Origin: Pseudoalteromonas sp. R3
Lineage (GTDB): Bacteria > Pseudomonadota > Gammaproteobacteria > Enterobacterales > Alteromonadaceae
DNA length: 64,000 nt
Direction of reading: 5' to 3'
NCBI RefSeq assembly: GCF_004014715.1
Contig: NZ_CP034835.1
Coordinates: forward strand, 1,550,001 to 1,614,000
Shown: positions 63,377 to 64,000 of the stretch, piece by piece
Layout: each line of letters begins with the position of its first letter
Numbering within the stretch: the stretch's first letter is position 1
The notes under the pieces: model-generated
What the model was told of the DNA's origin: nothing
The model's input: the letters and a program-made list of their open reading frames with translations, nothing else
Database searches by the model: none
Translations under genes and position numbers: made by a program

Positions 63377-64000
63377 TGGATGCTTTAACCAGCGGAATAT
63401 TAAAGTCGTTTTTACTCCATTTCGCTATTGCCGGACTACTATTCGCGACTGCCAACTTTCAGTTTTCCAGTCCTACTGTTATGGAAGTTCAGCTGAATCC
63501 TGCCATTAACGAAATTGAAGAAGTAAAAGCGGTATCTGCCATCTCGGTTGACCAGCAGGCTGTTGAGCGAAAAATTGCACAGCTACGCGAAAAAGAGGCG
63601 CAGCAGAAGCGTGCAGAAGAGCAAAGGATACGTGATTTAGAGCGCCGAGCAGTGCAGGCCCGCAAGGATCGTGAAGCTGAAGCCAGACGGATCAAAAAGC
63701 TGGAACAACAACGTCTTGCTAAGCTGGAAGAAAAACGTAAAGCGGAAGCGCAAGCCAAACGCGCACAAGAAATTCAAAACAAAGAGCGTCAGCAAGCTGA
63801 AAAAGCGCGCCAGGAAGCCCTAGCTGCTGAAAAGGCTGCTAAAGCAGCAGCGCAAAAACGTAAAGCAGAAGAGGACAGGCTGAGGCAGGCTGAAGCGAAA
63901 CGTAAACAGCAAGAGGAAGAAGCTAAGCGCAAAGCACAAGCCGCTGAAGAGGCACGCCAGAAAGCCTTGCAAGAGCAACTTCTTCAGGAGCAACTGGCAC
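63376..64000 (+). CDS. tolA: Tol-Pal system protein TolA, cut by window end
   Basis: Open from ATG 63376 to the end, at least 208 residues. An N-terminal membrane helix (~10-27: SFLLHFAIAGLLFATANF) leads to a long Ala/Lys/Glu/Gln-rich helix (from ~55), the TolA domain II that spans the periplasm. The C-terminal Pal/TolB-facing domain is outside the window. Confidence 0.93.
   Translation, partial: MDALTSGILKSFLLHFAIAGLLFATANFQFSSPTVMEVQLNPAINEIEEVKAVSAISVDQQAVERKIAQLREKEAQQKRAEEQRIRDLERRAVQARKDREAEARRIKKLEQQRLAKLEEKRKAEAQAKRAQEIQNKERQQAEKARQEALAAEKAAKAAAQKRKAEEDRLRQAEAKRKQQEEEAKRKAQAAEEARQKALQEQLLQEQLA

Overview
The window reads as a chromosomal segment of a marine gammaproteobacterium of the Alteromonadales, most likely Pseudoalteromonas. 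This rests on gene order and family content (rseBC-lepA-lepB-rnc-era-recO-pdxJ, recN-nadK-hrcA-grpE, aspS-ruvCAB-tolQRA, prkA-yeaH-spoVR, gltBD, ilvY/ilvC) and is inference; no rRNA or tRNA gene was found to confirm it. Nearly everything is housekeeping. I see no prophage, transposon, CRISPR array or large island.

Layout. 0-6.7 kb: envelope-stress and translation/processing cluster, all on +, ending at a shared terminator. 6.7-9.3 kb: gcvR-bcp (-) and bamC (+). 9.3-17.5 kb: less conserved membrane and secreted genes (YjiH-type protein, DUF2897 peptide, ankyrin membrane protein, BamE, GIY-YIG protein, M28 peptidase, transglutaminase/TPR lipoprotein, chemoreceptor). 17.6-21 kb: ilvC/ilvY and an OmpR-type regulator. 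21.2-26.8 kb: a probable iron-acquisition operon (DUF4856 lipoprotein, imelysin lipoprotein, FecA-like TonB-dependent receptor). 26.9-34.4 kb: sterol-desaturase-type hydroxylase, K+/H+ antiporter, Spo0M, ElaA, Tpx, and a receiver-CheC / PAS-GGDEF signalling pair. 34.7-41.2 kb: PrkA-DUF444-SpoVR stress module, SodB, GrxD. 41.7-47.6 kb: glutamate synthase. 47.7-48.6 kb: two small secreted proteins. 49-54 kb: recN with two LexA boxes, nadK, hrcA, grpE. 54-57 kb: two M48-like peptidases, a GFA protein, a possible RiPP-like precursor and a DUF72 protein. 57.2-64 kb: aspS, ruvCAB, a candidate sRNA, tolQRA (tolA cut by the window end).

Main anomaly. Three genes (gcvR twice, the OmpR-type regulator, gltB) are broken by single-base losses, each in a short homopolymer (G or A), and restoring one base recovers the family-typical protein exactly. 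The consistency points to homopolymer under-calling in the sequence rather than biological decay, so these genes are probably intact in the organism.

Most interesting candidates for new biology: a 52-codon peptide gene with a leader/core layout like a RiPP precursor (55932-56090, -); an unannotated structured RNA with its own promoter and terminator between ruvB and tolQ; a non-CIRCE inverted repeat in the nadK/hrcA divergent promoter; and an imelysin variant in the iron locus with Asp in place of the family His.
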